From Thermothielavioides terrestris NRRL 8126 (lineage: Eukaryota; Ascomycota; Sordariomycetes; Sordariales; Chaetomiaceae): a DNA stretch of 64,000 bases. The DNA is taken from assembly GCF_000226115.1 (NCBI RefSeq), contig NC_016459.1, forward strand, positions 3,602,501-3,666,500, given 5' to 3'. Numbering within the stretch: position 1 is the stretch's first letter; every line of letters starts with the position of its first letter. Below the pieces are notes generated by a model, which did no database searches, was not told the origin of the DNA, and worked only from the letters and a program-made list of their open reading frames with translations. Of this stretch, positions 24,623-36,256 are shown in pieces. The position numbers and the translations under genes are program-made.

Positions 24623-25175
24623 ATGTCCGCCATCGCATCAAGAACCGCCATGCTCAGCAGGCGCCTAGCCCCTTCGACCCTCTCGCGCGCGGCCTTCACC
24701 ACCAGCGCGCGGCACCCAAAATCGGCCGTCGATGCGGCCACGGAGACCCTCAAGTCGGTCGACCGCAAGGTCTCGGACAAGATCGTCGACGGCATCAACA
24801 TCGGCAGTACGTCGCACCCTACCTCCTCCACCCCTCCTGCCCCGCAAAAAAAAAAAAAAAAAAAAAAAAAGGGGGAAAGAATAAAACGCCACCTTCAGTC
24901 CCTCACTAACAACCTGGTTTGGTCCAGCCGCGTACGCCAACAAGATCAAGGAGGCCACGCACGAGGTGAGCTCGGGCAAGGTGACGGGCAAGGCAGCGGA
25001 GCTGCTGGGCGAGATGAAGGGCAAGGCTCACGAGGCGGCGGGCGAGGCGAAGGGCAAGGCCAGCGAGATGAAGGGCAAGGCGGGCGAGGTGGCGAGCGAG
25101 GCCAAGGGGAAGGCGGGCGAGGTGGCGGGCAAGACGCGCGAGGCGGTCGGGGAGGCGAAGGAGAAGCTTTCTTGA
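24623..25175 (+). CDS. LEA-like (group 3 type) mitochondrial small protein
   Basis: Exons 24623..24806 and 24928..25175 are joined by a 121-nt phase-1 intron (GTACGT ... GTCCAG), giving 143 aa. The N-terminus (MSAIASRTAMLSRRLAPSTL through AAFTTSARH) looks like a matrix-targeting presequence with a processing site near the TTSA/RH region. The second exon encodes an extremely hydrophilic Ala/Gly/Lys/Glu repeat (GKAHEAAGEAKGKASEMKGK and similar 11- and 7-residue periodic units), as in group 3 LEA proteins and related stress proteins. Such proteins are disordered in water and become amphipathic helices on drying, protecting membranes and enzymes. A role in mitochondrial desiccation or stress tolerance is inferred. 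The intron contains an uninterrupted run of about 24 A residues. The family assignment rests on composition and periodicity only. Confidence 0.7.
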
Positions 25176-26046
25176 ACCTCTTATAAACAGAGAGGTAAGT
25201 TGAAAGCTGACGGGTGAGTGGGGGGATTGGGGAGGAGGTGCGGAGGGACGACTACCCTCTGGGGGTTGTTGTGGTTGGGATGCAGAAGGGTAGGATGCAT
25301 GTACGATATTGAAGGACGGGAGGGACAGCAAACCATTACAGCAGAGTGGCTTCGACAGTATTCCAGTTACGGACGGCGCAATCGGCATGTATGCGCAGCA
25401 TTGCTACTTGACACCAAGGCTGAACGAGAAAAAAAGACGAAATGTACCGGCACCACGGTCCCCCGAATTCGGACAGCTGAGAAGCCGGGCAGAACATTTG
25501 GTCAAGAATGCGAGTTACAGCGCAACTGCCGCAGCAGCCGCGCGAGCGATGCCGGCCGGCCCAACCCGCCTTGCGTTCGGCAGCCAGGCCGGGCCCTGTT
25601 CGATCTTCCGCTCGGAATACAGAGCTGGATCAAGGATGGATCTCGCCTTGTGCTCCACCAAGCCGTGCGGAACCAGGATTCAGTGCTGTGAAGAGAGAAG
25701 AGAGCGGGCACGACGAAGAGAGAGAGAGGGAGAGACTTCCAGAGAACAGCGCCACCCCTGGCCGCGGTGAACATGGTTTCATTCCTTGTCTCGTGATCGT
25801 GCTAGATGACATCAGTAACCTGCCGGGTATCCCACACACAACGTCGTTGCGGCTGTCCGTGTCGCGCAACAAGCGACCACACCCGCCGGGTCAAGGCCGG
25901 CGCTCGGCCGAGACGCGACGCGCTTGGCGGCGCTCCACCGCCTCTCGCAGCAGTCCGCCAGGCCGCTTCCGCCCGGGCGGGGACACCGCGGGCCCACCGA
26001 CTGCTTTGTGATCCTCCCCATCATCGTTGGTCCCCGAGGCGGAAAT
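25176..26046. other. Intergenic region between convergent genes
   Basis: This separates the LEA-like gene (+) from the 3' end of the Nup37-like gene (-). It includes purine-rich AGAGAG stretches near 25700-25740. The open frames have no recognisable protein. Confidence 0.6.
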
Positions 26047-28370
26047 CTAGCCCTCCTCAAAGAAGACCCGCTTCGTGCTTGTCTCGCGCTTGCGCTCCAG
26101 CTGCTCCAGCTCGCGGTCAATCTCCATGATGTCCATCAGCTCCTGCTCGATGTCGCGGCCCTCGACCTCGAACTCGTCGTCCGGCCGGTCGGCGGCAAAA
26201 TTGAGGTCGTTGATGAACATGAGGCCCTGCTGGCTGGACGGCGCAGACTGGGACTGGGCCTCGTCGGGAATCTCAGTTGACGGGAGCACGTCCGCGGGCT
26301 GGTCGAACAGACCCTTGACGGGCGGCCTGGCGTAGGGCCGGAAAAGGCCGCCTGCTGATCTTCCAGGGCGCGGGGCGATGCTGAGATTGAAGGAGCCCGA
26401 CTGTTCCGGACGCGGGTAAGCCAGGATAGCCTTGGTTGGCCCGAGCTCGGTACGTGGTTTCTTGCGGGCACCGAGCAGACGGGTGGTGAGCGAGCTTGCA
26501 TCCTCGGTCTCGTGCATAATCACGAGGCGGCTCTCGGCCTGGAGAACGATCTCGATCGGCAGGCCCTCGTTGGGGTTAGCACCGTTCTCTTTCGTTGTTG
26601 ATGAGCCGTTGGCAGCCGGATTGCTGCGGGACGGTTTCGGAACGGCGGCCGCACCCGTGCACCGCTCGCCGAGGAGCCCGGCCCCGAGGTCGGTCAGGCG
26701 GATCATCCGGGTCGGCTGGGCGCCGCTCCAGAGATTGACGCCCCCACCTACGGCGCGCCGAAGCTGGGAGTCCCAGAATCGGGATATCACGGGAATAACA
26801 GAGACGATGGGATCCGCACCGCCCAACCACAAGACGGCGCTCTCCTCCCCAGTGCCAGCTCCGTGGGATGGGAGCCGAGCGACAGTGATACCGCCACGGA
26901 CGGACGCCAGCTTCTCCGGTCCGCCGGTGACGACCGAGGCGATAGCATCGCGCCGTGTGTGCGGCGTCATGGGGACGAACTCTCCTCCCAACCCGGGCGC
27001 TGAAGGCGATTTCTGACTCGCCGGGTTCCGCAGTGGGCTGGTCCCTTCGAGATGGCCAGTCACGCAGAACGAGGTAATCGCCGAGCCGCGGAGACCGGTG
27101 CTGGCCTTACTGAAGAGGCTGCCTGACCCGCTTGATGCCGGGCTGGCACCATCAATATCCCAGATGCCCCACTGACCATCAGCCAGGAGCGTCAGAATGG
27201 CACGGCCGTGAGAAATCCACTCGGCAGCCACGATCGGTTTCCGGGCGGTCGACATAGATGGCCCGCGGCTGAACGGCGGGTAAAGCGACAACAGCCAGGA
27301 ACCCTGCGTCGGAAAGGGGCCTTCTGATGCGTCGTCTGAGGGAAGTGCTGCGATGGAATAGTCGTAAATGCGGACGGCATGCGTCGAGGTGACGGTGAGA
27401 AGCTGGGTAATATGGGAGGGGTTGAAGGCGATGCTGGTCAAGGGCGCCGGCAAGTATTCGGTTTGGAACGGATCAACGCGGTTGGTGGTCCCAGGTTTCG
27501 CATCTAGGGCCACATCCCAAAGACGCAGCGTGCCACTGGCCTCCCGCGAGTGCGCTGCGACGATAGCGCGAGTTACCGGAGCAGTTTGGGCTGCAGTGCG
27601 CTCCAGCGACCGGCTCCGAGACCCGGGCTTCTGCTTGACCAACGTGATGGAGAGGCCTCCGCATGGACGGCTTTGTCCCGCCAAAAGCGTCAGGGTTTCT
27701 CCCCACACGCCTGTTCCCGCGTTACCGGCCAGCAGGCTTTGGCGCAGCTCCGGCCTCGCCTTGCTCTCGTGTGAAGGTGACGTCAGCGGCAGCGTAACCA
27801 CGTAGACGTCGGCAGTCGCGCAGGCCACGGCGAAGACGATCTTGTTCCTGAGCAGGGAAGCTCCATTCCAAGCAGCATCTTCAGAGGCGCACGACGGCAT
27901 CGGTAGGACAGCCACGTGCAGAGCAGCAGTACCTAGGGCGAGATCGAGGGTCTGGACGATTTCGGGGAGGGGGGCGGCGCCGGCGGTCGGGTTGTCCTCG
28001 AACTCAGGCTTGTCCACGAAGGCCGCGGCGGAGGCGGCCGCCTCATCGTCCGAGTCGATAATCATGACTGCATCTTCCGAGTTCGCGCCATTCCGTTTGT
28101 CGCTGTTTGGTTGTTTGGGAGCCTTGAGCCGGCGGCCGCCGCGCCAGACAACGGTAATGCCGGTTTCGTGACCGTAAAGAAGGATTGTAGCTCCCTGGGG
28201 CGACTGAACTGGGTACGTCTTTACATCGTGTATCCGGCGGCCGAGGGAGTATCTGTGCCGGCAAGAGTTAATTTGAGGCAAACCGAGACGAAGGGCAGGG
28301 CAGTATGGCGTGTAACGGACGTGTGCTGTGTGTTCTGCGGCGTGCGCCGCGTTCTCGGAGCCGGCTGCAT
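26047..28370 (-). CDS. Nup37-like WD40 nucleoporin
   Basis: Exons are 28321..28370 and 26047..28252, joined by a 68-nt phase-2 intron (GTCCGT donor, TTAAC branch, CACAG acceptor). The 751-aa protein begins MQPAPRTRRTPQNTQHTYSL. The frame stays open further upstream without a suitable ATG, so the extension was rejected. The segment RRIHDVKTYPVQSP...LLYGHETGITVVWRGG, an acidic EDAVMIIDSDDE linker, WD-like strands spread over the middle (SIAFNPSHITQLLTVTS, GIWDIDG) and the helical acidic tail (DIEQELMDIMEIDRELEQLE) match my memory of large filamentous-fungal Nup37. That protein has a beta-propeller plus C-terminal helices and docks on the Nup120/Nup85 arm of the nuclear-pore outer ring. Length agrees with that family. 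Identification is by recall, not by a search. A copia element sits just upstream. Confidence 0.6.
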
Positions 28371-28702
28371 GGCCACGGCCGCGCGGAAACGGGGGACGGC
28401 GGGACAATTGCAGCGTTAGGCTTGCATCGACATGGAAATCGCAGTTGCAGAAATCAGGTATTCGGGCGGGAGTCTGCAACTGTCGCAGGTTTGGATGAAT
28501 TCGGTGAGCGAGCTTAGTTCCAGGAAGGTGACGAGGTCGGCGACAGGGTCTTGGGAAGCTTGGTTCACAGATTTCGGCGCGGTTGCAAACGCGTGAAGCT
28601 TGGGCCAGCCTTGCGCCCGCCAGAAAATACGCTATTCCCAAAGCGGATAGGCTTGGTTATGTTTCAACCTGGCTCTTCTATTGCGACCAACGAGCAACTT
28701 CC
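28371..28702. promoter_or_regulatory. Remaining promoter region of the Nup37-like gene
   Basis: These 332 bp lie between the start codon of the minus-strand Nup37-like gene and the target-site duplication of the retrotransposon. They therefore contain all proximal promoter sequence left on the gene side of the insertion. No core motif is obvious. Confidence 0.4.
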
Positions 28703-28707
28703 CCTTC
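28703..28707. repeat. Target-site duplication, left copy
   Basis: CCTTC immediately precedes the 5' LTR and is repeated exactly after the 3' LTR at 35684-35688. Five bases is the usual size for Ty1/copia integration. Confidence 0.9.
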
Positions 28708-28906
28708 TGTCACGTCAGGGGTAAGGGGCTCAGAGCTTGGCACAGCGCACTGGCCATGGCTTCCCCACTCCTAGGTATATATATACCACGCTCTGTTCAG
28801 TCTTTAGCTCTCCTTTATACTGGAACAACGCACTCTCTTTGCATTCCAATGCTCTACTACGATCCTACCGTTATATCTATACCTCGTAGCTCGCTATAGC
28901 GTATCA
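28708..28906 (+). repeat. 5' LTR, 199 bp
   Basis: It begins TGTCACGTCA and ends GCGTATCA, so it has the TG...CA ends expected. It matches the 3' LTR over its full length with about 20 differences, nearly all transitions. The outer half keeps C/G bases where the 3' copy has T/A, while the inner half is the mutated copy. Confidence 0.93.
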
Positions 28907-31900
28907 ATTATAAGCCTAGGCGCTTTATAATTGTATATAGCTAGTAACCTATAATAAGCTCTTTCTCTCTCCTTTTTTTATACTCTATATCTTAATATAA
29001 CAACTATTAAGAGCAGCTTAACTATTATACTCTAGTCCTATATAAATTAGACTAAGTAGTTTATAAAGTTTAAGCTTATAGCTATAAACAATAGTATCTA
29101 GGACAAATATAATCTAGATACTCTCGATAAGCTTTAGGATAAACAACTAAAAGTTCTTTTAGAGGATAAAATAGATAAAGAGCTTTATAAAAAACGTATT
29201 AAGGAATTAGGTATTCCTATAGGCTAAGCTCTAGCTTTTATCGAATAAGAGGTTACTACTAAGCTTAAAGCTATATATAAGGAATACTTTATATTTACTA
29301 TTATTTAGGAGAATAGGATAAAGTTATATTCGTTTATCCTTTTATAGATTATATACTTTATTTACTAACTTCTATTTAATACTATATATATTGTTATTTT
29401 AAACGCTAGACTTAATAGTCTCTAAGCTCTTATCTATAAACTTTATAAATAGCTTATATCTACTAATACTCTTATTAAAGATTTAGCTACTTAACAATAT
29501 ATAATAGTACTATAAGAGGCGTATAGAGTAGATATCAACCTATATAAATAGTACTACTCTTAGAACAAAGCGTACTTATATATAAAGAGCTTTGATATCT
29601 CTAAAGTAATTAGACCTAGAGTATATAAACACCTTATTTAGGCGGTCGGTTACTAGGTCGCCCTAGACTAGGCTTATTACTAGCTCTCTAAGATCAAGGT
29701 ACTTAAGGCCTAAGGGCGCCTAATCTCTACTCTCAAAGAGCTAGGCGCTTGCCTTAGCATTTAGATCAACAATACCGCTACTAAGGGGCTTAGCTATAGC
29801 GCATTTATCTCTTTAGGAGTAGTTTAAAGTAATAGTTCTATAGATAGTATAGGCTTTTATAGTTTAAAGCTCTATTTATACCCCTATAAAGCTAATAGTA
29901 AATATAGGTAGAAGCTAATAGAGTACTAGTTTCTTTAAACAATAATTACTAGGGTAGAGAAGGGCTACTATAAGCTTTTAGAAATATAGATTACTAAGAT
30001 TAGAGAGCGCTTTAACGAACTAAAGTAGAATTCCCTTTAGGAGAGTCTCTAAAAGCGGTATAGCTCTAGCTCTATAAAGTAGAGGAACTCTAGGTTAGCT
30101 TCTTCTAATAAGATCGTCTATACTATTATTGACCTAAGCCTCCTAGGCAAAGAAGCTTACTACCTACTTATATTCTCGACTACTATTACCTACTAGCTCT
30201 TTTAGAGCACTTTCTTTAATAACTATACTACTTTATATATTATTAATAATAAAAAGCTCCTAGTTCCTAGCACCTTTGTACTATTAGGAGACGGTAACTA
30301 TATAGAAGTAGATACTACTACTTTTCCTATTTTAAGAAGAGGAGAGTATATTATAAAGGGAGTACTAGATAGAGAGTAGGAGAAAGAAACTATAGACCTC
30401 TACTTAAAAAACATTGCTATAGTAGAGGGCTTTTATACTAATATTATATTAGAGACTGCTCTATATATAGCTAGTATCTAATATTTAGGTCTAAACTACT
30501 CTCTATAGTATAGAACGTTTAAGAAGAATATAAAGGTTAAGTAGTTAGTTTATAAATTCAATATAGTTTTTCTTAAATTAAAGAATCTTTCTTTTTACTT
30601 TTATACTCTCTAACCTTTATAAAGCTTTATAAACATAGTAACAGTAAATATAGTTGTTTATAAGAATAATACAAGGTCGTATATATTATATATACCTCGA
30701 GAGAAAGAAGATACTAAGGAGCTCTAGTATAAGAGATCTAGACACCTAGGTCAAAGAGCTCTTTAAGCACTAGTGTAGAGCGCGAAGAATATTAAGATCT
30801 AAAGAACATTAACAATCGAATATAAAGTATACGCTCTATCATATACTAGGGAGTACAATACACTTTATAAGATAGAGTATTACACTTTATAGCTATTCTA
30901 GTATATCTCCTAGGACCTTTTCTTATTCCCTTCTAAGTTTAATAGATCCTAGTACCTCTTTGCAATTAAAGATAAATTCAATAGACAGATCTAGGCTTTT
31001 ATACTCTCCAACAAAGGTTAAACTAAGCTCTTTAACATTATTAGAGCTTTTAAACACTAGGTTAAACGGCAGTAGGGACTCAACGTCTATAAGATCCGCT
31101 AGGACAATAATATAGGAGTTATTATACTAGAAGATCGTTAACCAACAGCTTACTAGCTCTAGGTATACAACGAAGGTATCGACTTAGAGCTCGCGCTAAT
31201 ATATATACTATAGCTAAATAGAGCTTTAGAGTATATAAGACAAGTTTTATAGCTAAAGAATATAAAGATACTTACTAATACGAACCTATCTATAAAGCTT
31301 TAGCCAAAGAGTATAAAAGTAGTAGCCTTCTTATATACCATCTCGCCTAGCTATACTCACAGTCTTTAGAGCCTTAATAAAGTGCTTTACTCTTAGTTTA
31401 AGAACTACTTTCGCTAGTAGGAACCGACTTTCTACTAGACGCTAATAGCGGATCTATACTCTAACTAGTCTAGGATCTTCGTATATAGCTATAGAGTATA
31501 CCCTTTAGATAAAGAGTATAAGGCTAGGCATTAGAAGAGAGAATTTAAAGTATAACTATATAGGCGAATTAAGTACTTAGTTAGGTATAGAGTATCCAAC
31601 ATTTACTATATCTAGGTACCTAAGCTCAATAAGGTTATTATAATGAAAAATATAACGTTCAATAAGAGGACCTTTTACTATCTAAGTAAGGAAAAGCTTC
31701 TAGCTCACGAAGTTACTATTGTTAAGGATATAGCAAAGCACTTAGACAAGAGGGTTAAAGAGACCTAGGATACTAGGTCGATTCTTTAAACGCTCTATAA
31801 ACTCGAGTATAGAGGACTAACGCTAAAGTCTATTACTATTATAGTTCCTAAACGCAAAAGTATACTACTAGGCTAAGACTTAGAGGTAGGGGAAGCGTAA

Positions 31901-34210
31901 GTATAGGGTAGACTCTTAACCCCTAAGATATTACTAGAACTATAGGCTTAGCTATAGAAAGAGTTTGCAAATGGAAGTAATAACGGAAATAGGGGTCTAG
32001 TCGATAATTCTAGTGCTTTTCTAAAGATTAGTAGAGTATCTAGGGACCTTAGGCTAGTAGTGGCCATCCTATATAGCGCTACCCCTAAAAGTAAATATAA
32101 GGCTTCTCCACTAGTAGAGCACCTAGCTCTATAAAGTGACTATAAAGTATCTCCGCCTATAGAGCCCCTAGCTCTACAAAGTAAGGAAGAGGATATATTC
32201 TATAATACAGTAGAATATATAGTAGAGTAGGAAGCTTAGCTTATAGGGTATAAAGCTCTATAAATATAATCTTTAACCAATGAACTAAGACTAAGTATAC
32301 TAAAACTACAATGTAAACCTAAAGAGCCTTTTATACTTATAAGAAGGAGTATATAAATTTAGAAGCCTTCTATAAAAGCGTATAAGAATATAGCTCTAAG
32401 TATAGCTTTAAAATGTATATACATTTTCTTTATTAGGTTGTTAGAAATATAGGAAAACCTAGGGTTAAAGTTCTAGACTAATTACCTAGATTCTACTCCC
32501 TAGGAAGCCTACGATAGCAACGAGACACTCTTCCCTATATCTTAGGAGGGTATTGAGACGCTTTTCCTAAAGTTATTTAAAACCCTATATATAATGTTTA
32601 CTACTACTACTAGCTAGATACTAACAATATATTACAATACCGAGCTCTCCCTTCTTCTAAAGAGCTAGAGAGACTTAAAGAACTATAAATATAGGAAGGA
32701 GTTTAAGGTAGCTATATACAAAGAGATTTATAATCTAATAAGCAAAGGAATATAGCAAGAGATTAAGTAAGAGTATATAAAAATATAGTCTCTACCTTTA
32801 AAATAGGTATTCGATTATAAGCTCAATAAGGATAGTAACCTTAAAAAGTATAAGGTATATATCTATATATAAAGCAATCTATAAAATACTACTAATATCG
32901 CAAATATATATATAGCTACCCTCGCTATATACTCTTTTTATACTATTATAGTACTTACAACGTACTTTGACCTCGAAGTAAAGCAGTTTAATATTAAGTA
33001 GGCGTTTTTAAATGTAAGGAGGCTAGACGTAGAGCAGGTGACTTATAAGCTTCTAGACGGATTTAAGAAACTAGGGATCTACGTAGAGCTCCTAAAGGCT
33101 CTCTATAGGCTAAAGGACTCGCCGCTCCTATAGTACAATAAGTTCTACAATGCTCTTAAAGAGCTTAGCTTACAACCCTCTATAGAAGAACCTTGCCTAT
33201 TCCTCGACCCTAAGAAGAAGATAATCCTTATCTTCTATATCGACAACTTCCTAGTAGTTTACTATTAAGATAACGCTATAGCTATAGAGCATATTATAAA
33301 AGGCATTAAAGCAAAGTATAAGATATATAAATAGGGTAATGTCAAGTACTTCCTTAGGATTAGGGTTATCTATAACTATAGAGTATATAAGATCTAGCTT
33401 ATATATAACTAGTATATTAAGAAGATTATAAAAAAGTATAGTCTCTTTAATATTATAAGCGCTCTAGCTATCCCTCTTCTTATAAAGGAGCTTTATAAGT
33501 TTAAAGGTGAGGCGTCCCCTAAGTAGGTTAAACTATACTAAAAGCTTATAGGCTTAATCCTCTACTCTATAATTATAATCTAACTAGACGTTACATTTAT
33601 AGCTATAAAGCTCTCTTAGTTCTTAACGAATCTAGGACTAAAGTATATTAAAGCAGTAAAACGAGTTATTTAGTATCTATATACTATATACTTCCTTAGT
33701 ATATAGTACAAAGGTTAGAGCGTTTACTAGGTACTTTAGATTATATCCAATGTATTATATAGCAATAATCTAGATATATAACGCTCTTTATAGAGCTATA
33801 TTATAATACTCTTTAGAGGGTTAATCTCCTAGAAAGCTATATAGCAAGATACTATTACTATATCTTCTACTAAAGTAGAGTTAAAAGCTTTGTCGTTTAC
33901 TATAGCTAAGACAATCGCCTTAAAACACTTGTTTAAGGACCTTACGTTTAAGATTAAAGAGCCCTAGAGGATCTTCTATAACAATTAGCAAACGATTCGG
34001 CTTATAGTAGAAGAGTATATAAAGATCAATACTCGTCTATACTATATAGATATTTATAATATATAGCTTTACTAGAAGTATTAAAGTAAGTAGTTCAACG
34101 TGCTCTACTTCCCTACTACGTAGATGCCTATAGACGGTTTAACGAAATAGCTCTTAAAGTAGAAGTTTAAGCACTTCTATACTCTATTGAACCTTTAAGA
34201 TATACATTAA
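28907..34210 (+). pseudogene. Ruined gag-pol polyprotein of the copia element
   Basis: Reading one frame through stops gives a gag-like stretch (about 29.0-30.2 kb). An integrase follows at about 30.85-31.75 kb (DLFLFPSKFNRS, AIKDKFN, KIRQDN, ISPSYTHSLQSLNKVLYS). Reverse transcriptase lies at about 32.95-33.6 kb (QFNIK, AFLNV, LLKALYRLKDSPLL, NKFYNAL). RNase H lies at about 33.7-34.2 kb (SSTKVELKALSFTIAKT, TTQMPIDGLTK, LLNLQDIH). The RT catalytic box at 33236-33247 reads Tyr-Ile-Asp-Asn instead of the usual Tyr-Val-Asp-Asp, a single G-to-A change. Stops are mostly TAG. No functional product is possible. Confidence 0.9.
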
Positions 34211-35484
34211 GTAAGAAAAGAGTAGGGGAGTTAACCATCTTCTTTATAAGGACTATCTACTACTACTATTCTATACTCTTGCTTTATATAATCCAACAAT
34301 TAATAAGCTCTATTATCACCACCTTTCCCTAAAGCTAAAGGATTCTCGCCTATATCTCTAACCGCTCTACTAGCTCTATTGTCTATATAACAACCTACTC
34401 TAGCTCCTAGTTATTAACCAATTTGTTGCTCTCTACCTACTTAGAGAGTACCTCCTACACCTTACTCTTTGTCAACGCTATAGGTATAAAACTAAGAGGG
34501 TTATCTAGGGCTCTACCCTAGGCGACTATAGGGACCTCCTACATCTACTCCTATACCTACTACTAAGGCTACTACTCTACTAGCTCTACTATATTCGTAT
34601 TCTCCTACTATCCCTTCTCCTCGACCTCTTAGGGATTGTTTAAGAGTATATAAAGCGTAGAACAAATCTTCTTTGTAGCTTATTTGATATTAGATAGAGG
34701 GTACAAAGTAGTAGATAATAGAGACTTACCTTCTAGTCAAAGTCGTTAATAGCTATAATTAGAGCTTATACCTTCTCTATAGTAGTAGATAGGATTAGCT
34801 TATAGCTATAGTTGAAACGTTTATAGTACTAATAGTATATACTATAGCTATTATAGTTATAGTAGGTTCTATTGTAAAAGCCTATAAGAGTAGTATATAT
34901 ATAACCTAGGTATAGGATCTTATACTTTATAGTCATTTATAGTATATAACTAGAAGATATATTAGGGTAATATAGAAGTAAGCTAGAAGAAAGAGCATAT
35001 AACTTACTTAACTAGAGGATTATAGTGCTAGTTAGAAGAAGGTATAGCAAGCTCTTTAGAAGTAGTATATAGGGTAGTAGGTTCTACTATAAGCTCTTTA
35101 ATACTATTACCCTCCTCTAAAGGGGTAGGCAAAAGTATAGGCAATTCGTCTAAGAAGATATCGAAATATAGAGGTATAGTAGTCTTATATACTCTAGAGA
35201 GCTAGGAATAGTAATAGTAATAGTAGTAGTAGCTACTATATATATAAATAAGAAGATATATATAGGAAGAAAGAAGCTTAAGCTCCTATAGGTAAGAATT
35301 TATACCTCCCTTAAATCTAAATACTCTAATTAGCTAGAATCGTACTTTAGAATTTCTTATAGCCTTATATAATCTACTCCTATACAACCTACTAATTATA
35401 AAGATTTCCTATATTCTATTTTTTCTATAGTTTAGTTGTTCAACTTATATATATTTAAGTACTCTATTAAATAACTAGGGGGTA
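34211..35484. other. 3' untranslated trailer of the copia element
   Basis: About 1.27 kb lie between the RNase H end and the 3' LTR, which is long for a copia element. The stretch is AT-rich and RIP-like. I see no protein similarity on either strand. It ends with AACTAGGGGG, a plausible mutated polypurine tract, directly before the LTR. Confidence 0.6.
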
Positions 35485-35683
35485 TATTACATTAGGGGTA
35501 AAGGGCTTAGAGCTTAGTACAGCGCACTGGCTATAGCTTCCCCACTCCTAGGTATATATATACCACGCTCTGTTCAGTCTTTAGCTCTCCTTTCTACTGG
35601 AACAACGCACTCTCTTTGCATTCCGATGCTCTACTACAATCCCACCGTTGCATCCACACCTCGCAGCTCGCTGTAGCGTATCA
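35485..35683 (+). repeat. 3' LTR, 199 bp
   Basis: It begins TATTACATTA, which is TGTCACGTCA with four transitions, and ends GCGTATCA. Transitions are concentrated in its inner (left) half. The outer half is largely unmutated and retains the ancestral bases (GCATCCACACCTCGCAG). Confidence 0.93.
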
Positions 35684-35688
35684 CCTTC
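35684..35688. repeat. Target-site duplication, right copy
   Basis: CCTTC follows the 3' LTR and equals the five bases at 28703-28707. The empty site can therefore be read as GAGCAACTTCC-CCTTC-CGCTATCG. Confidence 0.9.
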
Positions 35689-36256
35689 CGCTATCGATAG
35701 TTCAACAAAGCCATATGCACTCAAGCAATTAAGTCGAAGAGGAAAGCTCAAAATCGGCCACGAGAACCCTAAGAAGCTATTGGACTTGCTTTAGGCTGCT
35801 GCATTCTGGAGCAACTCCTTGCTGGATAAGTCGACTATCGATACCGACTCTAACCATCGCCATCGGCAACAGCCAGTTTGCTTGCCTAAGGTAGTCTGTT
35901 TTTGGTGAATCGGTTATCCTGCTTCGGATCTGAATTCTATAACCCTAGTCTGCGGCACGTAGCACATAGCTGGGACAGTCTTTGGGAGGCCTAAAAGGCG
36001 GAAACCTCCCCTCATCTAGCATCTCTGCCATATCTGACTCACGTGCGATTTGTGCAACCCTCGACTCCGCAGCTGGCACTCCGTTCCAGCTGCCGTAAAC
36101 AATTCTATGCTCTCAGTTTCACTCCCGGTTTGACAGTGATAACTACAACCCTTCCATGCTTCGGATCCCGCAACTTGGCAAGTCAAGTCCAACCTCCGTC
36201 ATCTCCGCAATCCGCAATCCCCATGTGTCCCCGCTGCTCCGCTCCCGAGACAAGCA
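35689..36256. other. Intergenic region
   Basis: Unique, non-RIPed sequence lies between the transposon and the RNase-like gene. No coding or repeat feature is recognised. Confidence 0.6.

Larger units (their letters stand above)
28708..35683 (+). mobile_element. Full-length Ty1/copia LTR retrotransposon, RIP-degraded
   Basis: The 6,976-bp element is bounded by 199-bp direct LTRs and a 5-bp duplication. Its interior is extremely AT-rich and full of TAG and TAA codons, yet reading through stops reveals a gag-pol order of integrase before reverse transcriptase before RNase H. That order is diagnostic of Ty1/copia. The damage consists of transitions on both strands (CAG to TAG and TGG to TAG are frequent), the signature of repeat-induced point mutation, which requires a sexual cycle with RIP in the recent ancestry. 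No open frame survives, so the copy cannot encode its own proteins. It breaks no gene but separates the Nup37-like gene from the secondary-metabolite side of the window. Confidence 0.93.

Noticed and set aside
28371..28641. N-terminal extension of the Nup37-like frame to 28641
   Set aside because: It lacks a good ATG and its residues look like translated non-coding DNA. The short exon 28321..28370 plus a 68-nt intron gives the expected family start and length.
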